The translations under genes and the position numbers were made by a program. From contig NZ_LNSA01000015.1 in assembly GCF_001468465.1 (NCBI RefSeq), positions 35,285 to 99,284 on the forward strand: a stretch of 64,000 nt of DNA. The letters run 5' to 3'. Below, piece after piece: positions 63,979 to 64,000 of this stretch. The stretch is from Sphingopyxis sp. H115 (GTDB lineage: Bacteria; Pseudomonadota; Alphaproteobacteria; Sphingomonadales; Sphingomonadaceae). The notes under the pieces are model-generated. The model had not been told where the DNA came from. It ran no database searches and was given only the letters and a program-made list of their open reading frames with translations. How positions within the stretch are numbered: the first letter of the stretch is position 1; every line of letters begins with the position of its first letter.

Positions 63979-64000
63979 GGGCTGATTTTCCTCCTCGATC
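63902..64000 (-). mobile_element. Right end of an insertion sequence, IS256-like (partial)
   Basis: From GGTCGCGTCCGTCAAGGTGG at 63902 the DNA resembles an IS256-family terminal repeat (GTGTAATTT soon after). On the minus strand 15 codons ending in TGA at 63952 (last residues PLHITAKAA) would be the C-terminus of a transposase, 50 bp from the end, a normal spacing. It begins exactly where methyltransferase similarity stops. The family is a tentative call. Confidence 0.5.

Larger units (their letters stand above)
54050..64000. mobile_element. tRNA-Ser-integrated genomic island (left part)
   Basis: Core genes stop at the tRNA; right after it come a tyrosine integrase, an AlpA-like regulator, unknown membrane and TerB-like proteins, and a defence operon. 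The arrangement tRNA 3' end-integrase is the classic attL layout. The duplicated tRNA end (attR) must lie beyond 64000. Base composition of 56-57.9 kb is lower in GC than the core, and start and codon habits differ, supporting transfer. Confidence 0.85.

Noticed and set aside
63880..64000. Simple frameshift in the DUF1156 methylase
   Set aside because: None of the other frames continues methylase similarity after 63900, whereas the DNA looks like an IS end; the IS explanation fits better.

Overview
The window is GC-rich, densely packed chromosomal DNA from an alphaproteobacterium, most likely a sphingomonad close to Sphingopyxis. This rests on overall gene style: a petABC (bc1) operon, a split transhydrogenase (pntAB/pntB), an EipA/DUF1134 protein, TonB receptors, an HPr-rel-A gene set, and many GTG/TTG starts with 4-base gene overlaps. 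The genus is an inference; no 16S gene is present.

Positions 1-17.6 kb carry mainly metabolic genes: a partial CaiB/BaiF CoA-transferase divergent from an HMG-CoA-lyase family gene, an aldo/keto reductase, an AraC regulator with an iron alcohol dehydrogenase and a GNAT enzyme, a fasciclin lipoprotein, pntAB-small ORF-pntB without pntAA, and an Asp/Glu racemase homologue that lacks its first catalytic cysteine. These are followed by a beta-helix protein coupled to a diheme cytochrome, maleylacetoacetate isomerase coupled to a TonB receptor, and a tightly overlapping MarR-PqqD-like-HprK-like kinase-nucleotidyltransferase operon (HPr-rel-A type, function unknown).

Positions 17.6-24.8 kb are centred on UDP-GlcNAc synthesis (glmU, glmS). 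Inserted between the two are a GNAT gene, a gene broken by an in-frame stop and a vapBC toxin-antitoxin pair with a clear operator/promoter. Positions 24.8-32.4 kb hold five secreted proteins of unknown function, three on the minus strand and two on the plus, followed by a response regulator and a 7TM sensor kinase. Positions 32.5-53.7 kb are core genes: dienelactone hydrolase, Tas-like reductase, lysE/lrp, a luciferase-like oxidoreductase, a cation diffusion facilitator coupled to a lipoprotein, argD-argF-hslO behind a terminator-like leader, queC-queE, lipB, two paralogous membrane proteins, hemF-trmL, petABC, apt, a diguanylate cyclase and eipA.

From 54.05 kb to the window end is a genomic island inserted at the 3' end of a tRNA-Ser(GCU) gene. 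It has a P4-type tyrosine integrase, an AlpA-like regulator, a two-gene membrane/TerB-like module, a WYL regulator of the CapW/BrxR type, and the start of a defence operon with a DUF499 ATPase, DUF3780 and a DUF1156 DNA methyltransferase. The methyltransferase reading frame is lost at about 63901, where DNA resembling the end of an insertion sequence begins, before any catalytic NPPY-type motif. The rest of the operon and the far end of the island lie outside the window.
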